From: Xanthomonas sp. DAR 80977
GTDB lineage: Bacteria > Pseudomonadota > Gammaproteobacteria > Xanthomonadales > Xanthomonadaceae
Length of the DNA stretch: 64,000 bases
Reading direction: 5' to 3'
Assembly: GCF_041240605.1 (NCBI RefSeq)
Contig: NZ_CP162487.1
Location: 5,339,001-5,403,000, forward strand
Shown: in pieces, positions 42,666-51,464 of the stretch
How positions within the stretch are numbered: the first letter of the stretch is position 1
Layout of the letters: each line of letters opens with the position of its first letter
Notes under the pieces: generated by a model
Database searches by the model: none
Told to the model about the DNA's origin: nothing
Seen by the model: only the letters and a program-made list of their open reading frames with translations
Position numbers and translations under genes: made by a program

Positions 42666-42936
42666 TGCGTCCGAGCATACACAGCCAGCGTACCCGTCGT
42701 CACCGTGCGCGGCGCCTGCGCTCGGCGGTCGCGCTTGCCGGCGCAATGCACGCGCCAGGAACCGGCACGGCGCCGGGTCCGGGCAGCGGCGCCAACCGCG
42801 GCGGTCGAGCCGCCCTAGAGAGGTCTTCCATGCGCCTACCCCAGTTCCTGCCCGCCTCGTCCTGGCCACCACCACCCCGGCCTGGTCGCGGCGCCGGAAC
42901 CAGACACGACCGCTTCCGAACCGCCCCTGCGCGACC

Positions 42937-43953
42937 TCACTCGCCGTAGGGATGGACCAGCGCGATGCGCCCCTGCGCGTCGTGCTGCAGCTCGGTGAGC
43001 TTGATCGAGCGCAGATGGGTGACGCCGCCGGACAGCATCGCGTCGTGGTAGAACAGGTACCAGGTGCCCTGGAACTCGCAGATCGAGTGGTGCGTGGTCC
43101 AGCCGACCACCGGGCTCAGCAGCGGCCCCTGGTAGGTGAACGGGCCGTAGGGCGAGTCGCCGATCGCGTAGCACAGCAGATGGGTGTCGCCGGTGGAGTA
43201 CGACAGGTAGTAGCGCCCGCCGTACTTGTGCAGCCACGGCGCTTCGAAGAAGCGGCGCGCATGGTCGCCGGCCAGCAGCGGCTGGCCGTGTTCGTCGAGG
43301 ATGCGCACCTCCCGCGGCGGTTCGGCGAACTGGGTCATGTCCGCGCGCAGCCGCGCCACGCGCGGGCCCAGCGCCGGCTCGGCGTCGCCCGGTTCCTCGT
43401 GCGCCTGCGCGTAGACGTTGTCGCGGTACTTCTGCAACTGCCCGCCCCAGATCCCGCCGAAATATAGGTAGTGTTCGCCGTCGTCGTCGGCGAACGCCGC
43501 CGGATCGATCGAATAGCTGCCGTCCATGGCCTGCGGCTCGGCGGTGAACGGCCCTTCCGGGCGCGTGCCGATGGCCACGCCGATCTGGAAGATGCCGTCG
43601 GCGCGCTTGGCCGGGAAGTACAGGTAATAGCGGCCGTCCTTGCACGCCGCGTCCGGCGCCCACATCTGCCGCTGCGCCCACGGCACGTCCTTCACGTGCA
43701 GCGCCACGCCGCAGTCCTGCGCCGGGCCGTCGGCGCTGTCCATGCGGAACACGTGGTAGTCCTCCATGTCGAAATGGCCACCGTCGTCGTTGAAGGCGAT
43801 GCCGGCGTCGATGTCGTGCGAGGGATAGATGTACAGCACGCCCTCGAACACGTGCGCCGAGGGATCGGCGGTGTACATGTGGGTCACCAGGGGCTGCGAG
43901 ATGGCCTTGCTGGCCAGCGTCTGCAGGTCTGCGGCATCGGTATCGGCGGACAT
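42937..43953 (-). CDS. gly43E: GH43 glycosidase (beta-xylosidase/alpha-arabinofuranosidase) of the xylan locus
   Basis: A 338-residue five-bladed beta-propeller enzyme without signal peptide, so cytoplasmic. The three GH43 acids are visible: Asp in HMYTADPSAHVFEG (base), Asp in YSIDPAAFADDDGEHYLYFGG (pKa modulator) and Glu in RRFFEAPWLHKYGGRYYLSYS (acid). It trims xylosyl or arabinosyl units from imported oligosaccharides. It follows the GPH transporter by 29 bases and shares its operon with the XytA-like receptor. The gene symbol follows the Xanthomonas xylan locus by position and family. Confidence 0.88.
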   Translation of the reverse strand: MSADTDAADLQTLASKAISQPLVTHMYTADPSAHVFEGVLYIYPSHDIDAGIAFNDDGGHFDMEDYHVFRMDSADGPAQDCGVALHVKDVPWAQRQMWAPDAACKDGRYYLYFPAKRADGIFQIGVAIGTRPEGPFTAEPQAMDGSYSIDPAAFADDDGEHYLYFGGIWGGQLQKYRDNVYAQAHEEPGDAEPALGPRVARLRADMTQFAEPPREVRILDEHGQPLLAGDHARRFFEAPWLHKYGGRYYLSYSTGDTHLLCYAIGDSPYGPFTYQGPLLSPVVGWTTHHSICEFQGTWYLFYHDAMLSGGVTHLRSIKLTELQHDAQGRIALVHPYGE

Positions 43954-43982
43954 TGCGTACCTAGAGCGTGGGGGGAAAAACG

Positions 43983-45467
43983 TCAGCCGCCGAGCGCGGC
44001 GGCCTGCAGGCGGCGCGCATCCAGCTCGCGCTCGATGCGCGATTCCAGCGGCTTGTCGATCTCGTACAGGAACAGCAGCGCCACCCCGAGCAGGAACGGG
44101 ATCGCGCAGTACACGCTGACCGCCAGGCGGATGCCGCCGGTCACCGCGGCGCTCTGCTGCGGCAGCGCGGCGTCGTAGCCGTAGAAGGCGAGCAGGCCGG
44201 CGACCAGCGCGCCGCCGACGCTCAGGCCGACCTTCAGCCCGCACAGCATCGCCGAGAAGATGATCGCCGTGGCGCGGCGGTGGTTCTTCCATTCCGAGTA
44301 GTCGGCGACGTCGGCGATCATCGCCCACAGCAGCGGGATGGTGATGCCGTAGAAGAAGCCGTGCAGCACGTAGGAGCCGAACACCAGGCCGATCGCCTGC
44401 GGCGGATAGACCGCGAACGCCAGCAGGAACAGCGTGGACACCAGCAGCGCCGCGCCGAACACGTTGCGCTTGCCGTAGCGGTCGGCCAGGCGCTTGGAGC
44501 AGCCGATGCCGACGATCATCGCCAGGATGCCGCCGGCGCTGAACACGCTGAAGGCCGAGGTCGGCGCATCCTGCGGCCAGTGCAGCGCGGCCAGCCCGGC
44601 GCTGGCGAGCAGCCCGTTGATGCCGGCGATGAAGCCGTTGAACCCGGCCTGGTCGAGGAAGCCGGCCAGCGCCTGCGCATCCAGGTAGTACTTGAAGTAG
44701 TACACGTACATGCCGCCCTTCATCGCCAGGTTGACGAACACCAGGATGGTCAGGGCCAGCATCACCAGCCACGGCTTGTTGCGCACCAGGTCGCCCAGGT
44801 CCTTGCGCACGCTGGACGGTTCGGCGGCGATCGGCAGCACCCGCTCGCGGGTGGTGAGGAAGGTGATCAGGAAGCACAGCGTGCCGACCACCGCGAACAG
44901 CGCCATGGTGCGCTGGAAGCCCTGCGCCTTGTCGCCGTTGCCGAGGATCAGCACCAGCGGCAGCAGCAGCACCTGGATCACGAACTGGGCGATGGTGACC
45001 GCGAAGAAGCGGTACGCCGACAGGCTGTTGCGCTGCTCCATGCTGCCGGTGAGCACGCCGCTGAGCGCCGAATACGGCAGGTTGTTGGCGACGTAGATCA
45101 ACACCAGCAGGGTGTAGGTGGCGAACGCGTAGATCACCTTGCCCTGCTCGCCCAACGCCGGGGTGCTGAAGGCGAGCAGCGAGATCGCGCCGAACGGCAG
45201 CGCGGTCCACAGGATCCACGGCCGGAACTTGCCCCAGCGCGTGCGCGTGCGGTCGGCGAGCACGCCCACCAGCGGGGTGAACACCAGCGCGCCGAACAGG
45301 CCGACCACCGAGATCAGCGTGGCCGCGGTGCCGGCCGGAATGCGGTAGATGTCGGTGTAGAAGAACGCCAGGAACGTGATCAGGGTCTGGAAGATCAGGT
45401 TGGCGGCCAGGTCGCCCAGGCTGTAGCCGATCTTTTCGCTGAGCGGGAGGCGGTGCGTGCTGGTCAT
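43983..45467 (-). CDS. GPH-family xyloside/glycoside symporter of the xylan locus
   Basis: A 494-residue, about 12-helix transporter with EKIGYSLGDLAANLIFQTL at the N-terminus, the GPH motif ADRTRTRWGKFRPWILW, YYFKYYLDAQALAGF, and the late DVADYSEWKNHRRATAIIFS. It sits between the TonB receptor and GH43 genes on the same strand, so it most likely brings xylo-oligosaccharides released in the periplasm across the inner membrane. It is about 160 bases downstream of the receptor gene, separated by an intergenic repeat-like segment. Confidence 0.88.
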   Translation of the reverse strand: MTSTHRLPLSEKIGYSLGDLAANLIFQTLITFLAFFYTDIYRIPAGTAATLISVVGLFGALVFTPLVGVLADRTRTRWGKFRPWILWTALPFGAISLLAFSTPALGEQGKVIYAFATYTLLVLIYVANNLPYSALSGVLTGSMEQRNSLSAYRFFAVTIAQFVIQVLLLPLVLILGNGDKAQGFQRTMALFAVVGTLCFLITFLTTRERVLPIAAEPSSVRKDLGDLVRNKPWLVMLALTILVFVNLAMKGGMYVYYFKYYLDAQALAGFLDQAGFNGFIAGINGLLASAGLAALHWPQDAPTSAFSVFSAGGILAMIVGIGCSKRLADRYGKRNVFGAALLVSTLFLLAFAVYPPQAIGLVFGSYVLHGFFYGITIPLLWAMIADVADYSEWKNHRRATAIIFSAMLCGLKVGLSVGGALVAGLLAFYGYDAALPQQSAAVTGGIRLAVSVYCAIPFLLGVALLFLYEIDKPLESRIERELDARRLQAAALGG

Positions 45468-45496
45468 GGGCCTGGGAGTCGCGGGAGGAACGTGCT

Positions 45497-45548
45497 GCCC
45501 TCTGCGCCGGGAGAGGGGCCGGAGGAAGAGGGTACGGCGAAGGCGGAA
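45497..45548. repeat. Xanthomonas-type intergenic element
   Basis: CCCTCTGCGCCGGGAGAGGG followed by a GAGGGTACGGCGAAGG stretch resembles a boilerplate intergenic sequence I associate with Xanthomonas. A decayed copy lies at about 62480-62555. The CCCTC/GAGGG arms form a hairpin that could attenuate reading from the receptor gene into the transporter gene. Confidence 0.45.
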
Positions 45549-45626
45549 CGGGTGCCGGTGAGGGCGCGCCTGCGTGCCGGACGCGGTGGCCCCGCATGGC
45601 GGGAGCCTCGCATCCGGCAGGCAGGA

Positions 45627-48566
45627 TCAGAACGAGCCGCGGATGCCGAGCATGATGGTGCGTCCAGGCTTGTACAGGTCGTAGGTGGCGTTGGGATACT
45701 GGAAGGTGGTGCGCAGCGGTTCGTCGGTGAGGTTGGTGACGTTGAGGGTGATCTGCGGCGCCGACCGGATCCACGCCAGCGTGTAGCTGGCCGACAGGTC
45801 CAGCTGGCCGCGCGCATCGGCCATCAGCCGCGCGTCGGGGATGCCGTTCTGGTTGGCGCCGGAGATGATCATGTCGTCGTTCCAGGCGTAGGACAGGCGC
45901 ACCGAGGCATTGTTCTTCTCCCAGTACACGGTGCCGTTCCACAGGTTCGGCGCCACGCCCACCGCCACCGCCTGGATGCCGTCGCCCTCGGACTCCTGCT
46001 TGACGTGGGTGTAGTTGAGGCTGAAGCCCAGGCCGTCGAGCAGGCGGTCCAGCGGCTGCACCCAGATCGCTTCCAGGCCGCGGATGTTGAGCGTGCCGTC
46101 GGCGTTGACCTGGGTCTGCACGTCCACGGTGGCCGCGTTCGGCCCGCCGCGCTGGTCGATCGCGGCCTGCTGGGTCGCGGTCAGGTCGCTGTAGGGCACG
46201 CCCAGGTCGAGGAACGGGATGCGGCGTACGCCGTTGACGGTGAAGCCGTCGATGCGCTTGTCGAACAGGGTCAGGCCGACGAAGCCTTCGCCGCCGGTGT
46301 ACCACTCGCCGCCGATGTCCACGTTGGTGGAGCGGTACGGCGCCAGGTTGGAATTGCCCTGGGTGGCGGTCTGCGCTGACGGGTCGCTGAAGTTGGTGTT
46401 GGGCAGCATCGCGCTGGGATCGGGACGGGTCAGCGTGCGCGAGCCGGACAGGCGCAGCACCACGCTGTCGGCCACGTCCCAGGCCACGTTGAACGAGGGC
46501 AGCAGTTCGTTGTAGTCCGAGTTCAGCACCTGGTAGCGGCGCACCCCGCCGATGGTGACCGGGCCGCTGATGGTCTGGTCGGTGGTCACGTAGCGCACGC
46601 CCGCGTTGAAGCGCATCGACCGGTTCCACACGTCGGTCTCGCCGTTGGCCTCGACGTAGAAGCCCCAGTTCTTCTCCAGGATGCCGCCGGTGGAGGCGCC
46701 GGTGTTGGCGGCGTTGGTCTCCGGCGCGCTGTCGCTCAGGCCGTAGTAGCCGCTGTCGCGCAGGAAGCGGTCGAAGTCCACGGTGATGAAGCCGCCGGGG
46801 CCGGGCTTGAGATACGACGCCAGCGCCGACTGCGGGATCAGCGAACCGGCGCCGCCGGTGCAGGTGGTGCCGCCGCCGCGGCACACCAGGGTTTCCCACG
46901 CGGCGCTGTTGTCGAAGCCGCGGATGTGCCGCTCGGCCTGGTCGTAGGCGACGCCGACCTTGACGTTGCGCTTGTCCTCGCCGAACTGCAGGTCGGCGCG
47001 CGCGCCGCGGGTCTCGGTCTGGCGCTTCTCGTTGCTGATGTTGAGGCGGCCGCCGGTCCAGCTCCAGCCCAGGTTCGGATCGTTGAGGTCCAGCGGGCTG
47101 TCGATCGAGGGCTGGTCGCCGCCGCTGTTGCTGTAATCGACGGTGGTGAACGGCGAGGTCACCAGGATGCTCGGCGACTGCCGGTACAGCCAGCTGCGCG
47201 TGGCATTGGCCTGCACGTTGAGCTTGATGTCCTGGTTCGCGCCGAACAGCAGCTCGGCGCCGGGATTGACGCTCCAGAACTTGACCTGTTCGCGGTACGG
47301 CCGCGCTTCCAGGAAGTACTGCGCGTTGGTGAAGGTGGCATCGGTGACGACGTTGTTGTCGTCCAGCTGCATGTCCAAGGGGATCATGTTGCCGTTGCGC
47401 CCGATCAGATTCATGCTGGTGCGTTCGGTGGTGCGCTTGGCCTTGGAGAACAGCGTATCCAGGTAGAAGTGCGCGCTGTCGCTGGGGCGCCATTCCAGCG
47501 ACATCACCGACGCGTCGCGGTCGCGGTCGCCCTGCATCTGCACGCGGCGGCCCAGGCGCGGGATCAGCGCGTCGCTGATCTGCTCGATGCTCAGGCCGGG
47601 GTTGTGCGCCAGCAGCCAGGCGGCGTCGATGCGCTGCCCGGGGGTGAGCCCGGCGCCGGCGGTGACCGGCACGCTGTCGGGGATGCGCCAGTTGCCGCCG
47701 CCGTTGGCGTTGCACGCGGCCGGCTGGTTGGTCGACGGGGTGCCCGCCGGCGGGGTCAGCCCGCACTGCGCGTAGGTCAGGCCCGGATTGGTCCAGCCCA
47801 CGCTCTCGAAGCCTTCCACGCCGAGCTTGCTGCGCACCGAGGCCAAGCCGAACAGCGCGCCGAAGGTGCCGGCTTCATTGGTCCAGCTGCCCATCAGCGC
47901 GCCGCGCGGCGTGGTCTTCTCGCTGGTGCTGTTCCAGTCGCCCTGCAGCTGGTAGGTCAGGTGCGTGCCGGGACGATCGAACGGACGCGCGCTGCGCATG
48001 TCGACCACGCCGGACACGCCGCCTTCGAGCATGCTCGCGGTCGGGGTCTTGCTCACCGTCAGCTGGGTGAAGAACTCGGTCGGGAACAGGTTGAGGTCGA
48101 CCTCGCGGTTTTGGTTCTGCGCGTTGAGGCCGATCGAGGCGGTGGCGATGCTGGCGCCGTTGAGCGTGGTCTTGGTGAAGCTGGTGCCCAGGCCGCGGAT
48201 GGCGATGTTCAGTCCTTCGCCATTGACGTCGCGCGAGAGCTGCACGCCGGGAATGCGGTTGAGCGACTCGGCGATGTTCATGTCCGGGAACTTGCCGATG
48301 TCCTCGGCGAACACGGTGTCGCTGAAGGTCACCGAATCGCGCTTGGCGTCGGTGGAGAACTGGATGCTGCGGCGGTAGCCGGAGACGGTCACCGTATCCA
48401 GCTGCTTCACCGCATCGTCGCCGGCTGGCGCGGGGGTGGGGGCGGCCTGCGGCGGGGGCGGCTCTGCCGGTGGCGCGGTCTGCGCCCAGGCGCTGCCCGC
48501 GGCCATGCCGAGCAATGCGGTGGCCAATGCATGAGACAACGTGGTGCGCGCGTAACTGTTCTTCAC
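45627..48566 (-). CDS. xytA: TonB-dependent receptor for xylo-oligosaccharides (XytA-like)
   Basis: A 979-residue outer-membrane receptor of the TonB-Xanth-Caul class. Signal peptide MAAGSAWAQ, Pro-rich linker, TonB-box region VKQLDTVTVSGYRRSIQ, plug motifs FPDMNIAESLNRIPGVQLSRD and GLNIAIRGLGTSFTKTTLNG, and a barrel ending PGRTIMLGIRGSF. GTG 48566 with GGGGAGA upstream is the best start. A xyl-box-like palindrome lies 133 bases upstream. Position next to GPH transporter, GH43 and divergent GH10/GH2/uxaC genes supports xylo-oligosaccharide uptake. Confidence 0.9.
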   Translation of the reverse strand: MKNSYARTTLSHALATALLGMAAGSAWAQTAPPAEPPPPQAAPTPAPAGDDAVKQLDTVTVSGYRRSIQFSTDAKRDSVTFSDTVFAEDIGKFPDMNIAESLNRIPGVQLSRDVNGEGLNIAIRGLGTSFTKTTLNGASIATASIGLNAQNQNREVDLNLFPTEFFTQLTVSKTPTASMLEGGVSGVVDMRSARPFDRPGTHLTYQLQGDWNSTSEKTTPRGALMGSWTNEAGTFGALFGLASVRSKLGVEGFESVGWTNPGLTYAQCGLTPPAGTPSTNQPAACNANGGGNWRIPDSVPVTAGAGLTPGQRIDAAWLLAHNPGLSIEQISDALIPRLGRRVQMQGDRDRDASVMSLEWRPSDSAHFYLDTLFSKAKRTTERTSMNLIGRNGNMIPLDMQLDDNNVVTDATFTNAQYFLEARPYREQVKFWSVNPGAELLFGANQDIKLNVQANATRSWLYRQSPSILVTSPFTTVDYSNSGGDQPSIDSPLDLNDPNLGWSWTGGRLNISNEKRQTETRGARADLQFGEDKRNVKVGVAYDQAERHIRGFDNSAAWETLVCRGGGTTCTGGAGSLIPQSALASYLKPGPGGFITVDFDRFLRDSGYYGLSDSAPETNAANTGASTGGILEKNWGFYVEANGETDVWNRSMRFNAGVRYVTTDQTISGPVTIGGVRRYQVLNSDYNELLPSFNVAWDVADSVVLRLSGSRTLTRPDPSAMLPNTNFSDPSAQTATQGNSNLAPYRSTNVDIGGEWYTGGEGFVGLTLFDKRIDGFTVNGVRRIPFLDLGVPYSDLTATQQAAIDQRGGPNAATVDVQTQVNADGTLNIRGLEAIWVQPLDRLLDGLGFSLNYTHVKQESEGDGIQAVAVGVAPNLWNGTVYWEKNNASVRLSYAWNDDMIISGANQNGIPDARLMADARGQLDLSASYTLAWIRSAPQITLNVTNLTDEPLRTTFQYPNATYDLYKPGRTIMLGIRGSF

Positions 48567-48698
48567 CGTGATTCTCCCCAAAAGACAGGCGACCTGCGGC
48601 TCTGCGATGCCACGCGGAGCGGTCGGCCAACGAATTGCCCGAGCGACGGAAAAACGTGCAGCGACTTCGACGCCCGTGTCATGGGCCGTGGCCGCGGA

Positions 48699-48712
48699 TG
48701 GTAGCGCTACCA
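48699..48712. promoter_or_regulatory. xyl-box-like operator 1 (perfect palindrome)
   Basis: TGGTAGCGCTACCA is a perfect 14-bp palindrome very close to the xyl-box described for Xanthomonas xylan genes under the LacI-type XylR repressor. It lies 133 bases upstream of the xytA-like start. Confidence 0.75.
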
Positions 48713-48869
48713 AGATGGCTGTCACGCTGCACGGCAACATAACGCCGGCATGCATCGATACATTGCGGAAAACGTGCGCCGGGGTACGGCGGATGCGCGG
48801 CGCATGTCGCGTGCCGGCATCGCGTTTCGTGCTGCTGTGCACGATGGATCGCCCGCGGCGGCGTGCTAA

Positions 48870-48883
48870 TGATAGCGCTACCA
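48870..48883. promoter_or_regulatory. xyl-box-like operator 2
   Basis: TGATAGCGCTACCA differs from operator 1 at one base. It lies about 175 bases upstream of the ExuT-like gene and is placed to control the rightward xylan/glucuronate operon. Confidence 0.7.
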
Positions 48884-49059
48884 AACGGCGGCGACCGCCG
48901 CGGCCTGTGGGGATCGAAGCGTATGCACCGAACCGGGAACAGCGCAGATTGCGTGCTGCATCGCAATATCCGACAGCCGCACCTGCACGGCGCCGCAGGC
49001 CGGCGCCGACCGCCGCAATGGCGGACGCATACCGCTGCCGCAACGCCGGTGCCGCGCGC

Positions 49060-50367
49060 ATGATTCCGTCGCCGGACGCCGCAAGCACCGACAGCGCGGA
49101 CAGCGGCACGCGCCTGGGCCGCATGCGCTGGCGCATCTGCGCGCTGCTGCTGGCCGCCACCACCATCAACTACATCGACCGCCAGGTGCTCGGCGTGCTG
49201 GCGCCGTTCCTGCAGGTGCAGATCGGCTGGAACGAGATCGAATACGGCTACATCGTCACCGCCTTCCAGGCCGCCTACGCGCTGGGCCTGCTGTGCAGCG
49301 GCGCGGTGATCGACCGCTTCGGCACGCGCGCCGGCTATGCGCTGGCGATCGGCGTCTGGAGCCTGGCCGCGATGAGCCACGCACTGGCGAGCAGCGTGGT
49401 CGGCTTCGCGATCGCGCGCTTCTTCCTCGGCCTGGGCGAGTCGGGCAACTTCCCGGCGGCGATCAAGACCGTGGCCGAATGGTTCCCGCGGCGCGAGCGC
49501 GCGCTGGCCACCGGCATCTTCAATTCCGGCTCCAACATCGGCGCCATCGTCGCGCCGCTGCTGGTGCCGCTGATCGCCAGCGCCTGGGGCTGGCAGTCGG
49601 CGTTCCTGTTCACCGGCGCGCTCAGCGCCACCTGGCTGCTGGTGTGGTGGCTGAACTACCGCGCGCCCGAACAGCAGCCGCGGTTGAGCGCGGCGGAGCT
49701 GGCGCACATCCGCAGCGATCCGCCCGAACCGGCGCAGCGCCTGAGCTGGGCGCAGGTGCTGCGCCACCGCCAGGCCTGGGCGTTCGTGGCGGCGAAGTTC
49801 GTCACCGATCCGATCTGGTGGTTCTTCCTGTTCTGGCTGCCCAAGTTCCTGCATGCCGAGTACGGGCTGAGCCTGCTGCAGCTCGGCGCGCCGCTGATCG
49901 TGATCTTCGTGCTCGCCGACGTCGGCAGCATCGCCGGCGGCTGGATGGCCGGGCGCTTCATCGCGCGCGGCTGGAGCGTCAACCGCGCGCGCAAGACCGC
50001 GATGCTGATCTGCGCGCTGTCGGTGGTGCCGATCGTGTTCGCCGCGCGCGCCGACAACCTGTGGCTGGCGGTGGGCCTGATCGGGCTGGCCACCGCCGCG
50101 CACCAGGGCTGGTCGGCGAACCTGTTCACCCTGACCTCGGACATGTTCCCGCGCCACGCGGTGGCCACCGTGGTCGGCATCGGCGGCTTCGCCGGCGCGG
50201 TCGGCGGCATGCTGATCGCCACCTTCATCGGCTTCCTGCTCGAGGCTACCGGCAGTTACGTGCCGGTGTTCCTGATGGCCGGCTCGGCCTACCTGCTGGC
50301 GCTGGCGCTGGTGCAATGGCTGGCGCCGCGGCTGCAGCCGGCGCGGCTGCAGGAGGATGCGCGATGA
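49060..50367 (+). CDS. exuT: MFS hexuronate transporter, ExuT/ACS family
   Basis: A 435-residue, 12-helix transporter of the anion:cation symporter family. Typical features are RICALLLAATTINYIDRQVLGVLAPFLQ, the RFGTRAGY loop, ARFFLGLGESGNFPAAIKTVAEWFPRRERALATGIFNSGSNIGA, and AKFVTDPIWWFFLFWLPKFL. It would import glucuronate or galacturonate. Directly downstream are GH10 and uxaC, so glucuronate from glucuronoxylan is the likely cargo. ATG 49060 is the best family-consistent start but lacks a clear ribosome site; ATG 49018 is an alternative. Confidence 0.9.
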   Translation: MIPSPDAASTDSADSGTRLGRMRWRICALLLAATTINYIDRQVLGVLAPFLQVQIGWNEIEYGYIVTAFQAAYALGLLCSGAVIDRFGTRAGYALAIGVWSLAAMSHALASSVVGFAIARFFLGLGESGNFPAAIKTVAEWFPRRERALATGIFNSGSNIGAIVAPLLVPLIASAWGWQSAFLFTGALSATWLLVWWLNYRAPEQQPRLSAAELAHIRSDPPEPAQRLSWAQVLRHRQAWAFVAAKFVTDPIWWFFLFWLPKFLHAEYGLSLLQLGAPLIVIFVLADVGSIAGGWMAGRFIARGWSVNRARKTAMLICALSVVPIVFAARADNLWLAVGLIGLATAAHQGWSANLFTLTSDMFPRHAVATVVGIGGFAGAVGGMLIATFIGFLLEATGSYVPVFLMAGSAYLLALALVQWLAPRLQPARLQEDAR

Positions 50368-50444
50368 TGGCGCCGCGCGCGCAGCCGCGGCCGGTGGTCC
50401 CGGTGCCATGCCTGCGCACGGCCACACGGATCGGAGGGACCGCA

Positions 50445-51419
50445 ATGAAGACAGCACAGCTGGTCTCGCTCGCGCTGCTGCTGACGCTGGCCGCGGCCAC
50501 GCCTGCCGCGCCGCTGGCCGCCGGCAAGCAGAAGTTCCTCGGCAACGCCTACGGCCCGCAGCAGGCGCAGGATTTCCTGCGCGACTGGAACAAGCTCACG
50601 CCCGAGAACGCCGGCAAGTGGGGCAGCGTGGAGGCGGTGCGCGACCGCATGGACTGGAGCGCGCTGGACCAGGCCTACCGCGTGGCCAAGGACAACCGCC
50701 TGCCGTTCCAGATGCACGTGCTGATATGGGGCAACCAGCAGCCGGAATGGATCAAGACGCTGCCGCCGGCCGCGCAACGTGCCGAGATCGAGCAATGGTT
50801 CGCCGCAGTGGCGCAGCGCTATCCGGACATCGATCTGCTGGAAGTGGTCAACGAACCGCTCAACGATCCGCCCAGCAAGGACGACAGCGGTGGCGGCAAC
50901 TATCTGCAGGCGCTGGGCGGCGACGGCGCCAGCGGCTGGGAGTGGGTGCTGCAATCGTTCCGCCTGGCGCGCCGGCAGTTTCCGCATGCCAGGCTGATGA
51001 TCAACGACTACAACATCACCAACAATGCCGACAACACGCGCCGCTACCTGCAGATCGTCCAGCTGCTGCAGCGCGAGCGGTTGATCGATGCGATCGGCGT
51101 GCAGGAACATGCGTTCGAGACCAGGCCCGACGTGCCGATGGCCGTGCACCGCGCCAACCTCGATACGCTGGCCGCGACCGGCCTGCCGATCTACGTCACC
51201 GAATTCGACCTGGACGGGCTCAGCGACGCGCAGCAGCTGGCCGACTACCAGCGCGTGTTCCCGCTGTTCTGGGAGCACCCCGCGGTACGCGGCGTGACCC
51301 TGTGGGGCGTCCGCCGCGGCCTGTGGCGCGACAAGGAAGGCGCCTACCTGATCCGCGACGACGGCAGCGAGCGTCCGGCACTGGCCTGGCTGCGCGGCTA
51401 CGTGGCCGGCAAGCCGTAA
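50445..51419 (+). CDS. xyn10C: GH10 endo-1,4-beta-xylanase, short form
   Basis: A 324-residue secreted xylanase with ribosome site GGAGGGAC and signal peptide (MKTAQLVSLALLLTLAAATPA). The acid/base Glu is at about 137 in LLEVVNEPLND and the nucleophile Glu at about 253 in LPIYVTEFDLDG. The substrate-site block KLTPENAGKWGSVE matches GH10. It is shorter and divergent from the second GH10 enzyme at 55789-56982 (it has HVLIWGNQQPEW instead of HTLVWHNQTPDW). It lies between the ExuT-like gene and uxaC in the rightward operon. Gene symbol by family and locus similarity. Confidence 0.92.
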   Translation: MKTAQLVSLALLLTLAAATPAAPLAAGKQKFLGNAYGPQQAQDFLRDWNKLTPENAGKWGSVEAVRDRMDWSALDQAYRVAKDNRLPFQMHVLIWGNQQPEWIKTLPPAAQRAEIEQWFAAVAQRYPDIDLLEVVNEPLNDPPSKDDSGGGNYLQALGGDGASGWEWVLQSFRLARRQFPHARLMINDYNITNNADNTRRYLQIVQLLQRERLIDAIGVQEHAFETRPDVPMAVHRANLDTLAATGLPIYVTEFDLDGLSDAQQLADYQRVFPLFWEHPAVRGVTLWGVRRGLWRDKEGAYLIRDDGSERPALAWLRGYVAGKP

Positions 51420-51464
51420 CCCATCCGCCTGTATCGACCATCACTCCCTACCCGCACCCCGATC

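Larger units (their letters stand above)
48567..49059. other. Divergent regulatory region of the xylan locus
   Basis: About 490 bases between the xytA-like gene (leftward) and the ExuT-like gene (rightward). It contains two xyl-box-like 14-mers, each placed to control one arm. The right frame stays open upstream of 49060, but it lacks transporter-like sequence, so no gene is called. Confidence 0.7.

Noticed and set aside
43968..46379. 803-residue plus-strand frame opposite the xylan transporter and receptor
   Set aside because: Gln/Arg/His-rich antisense shadow without any motif.
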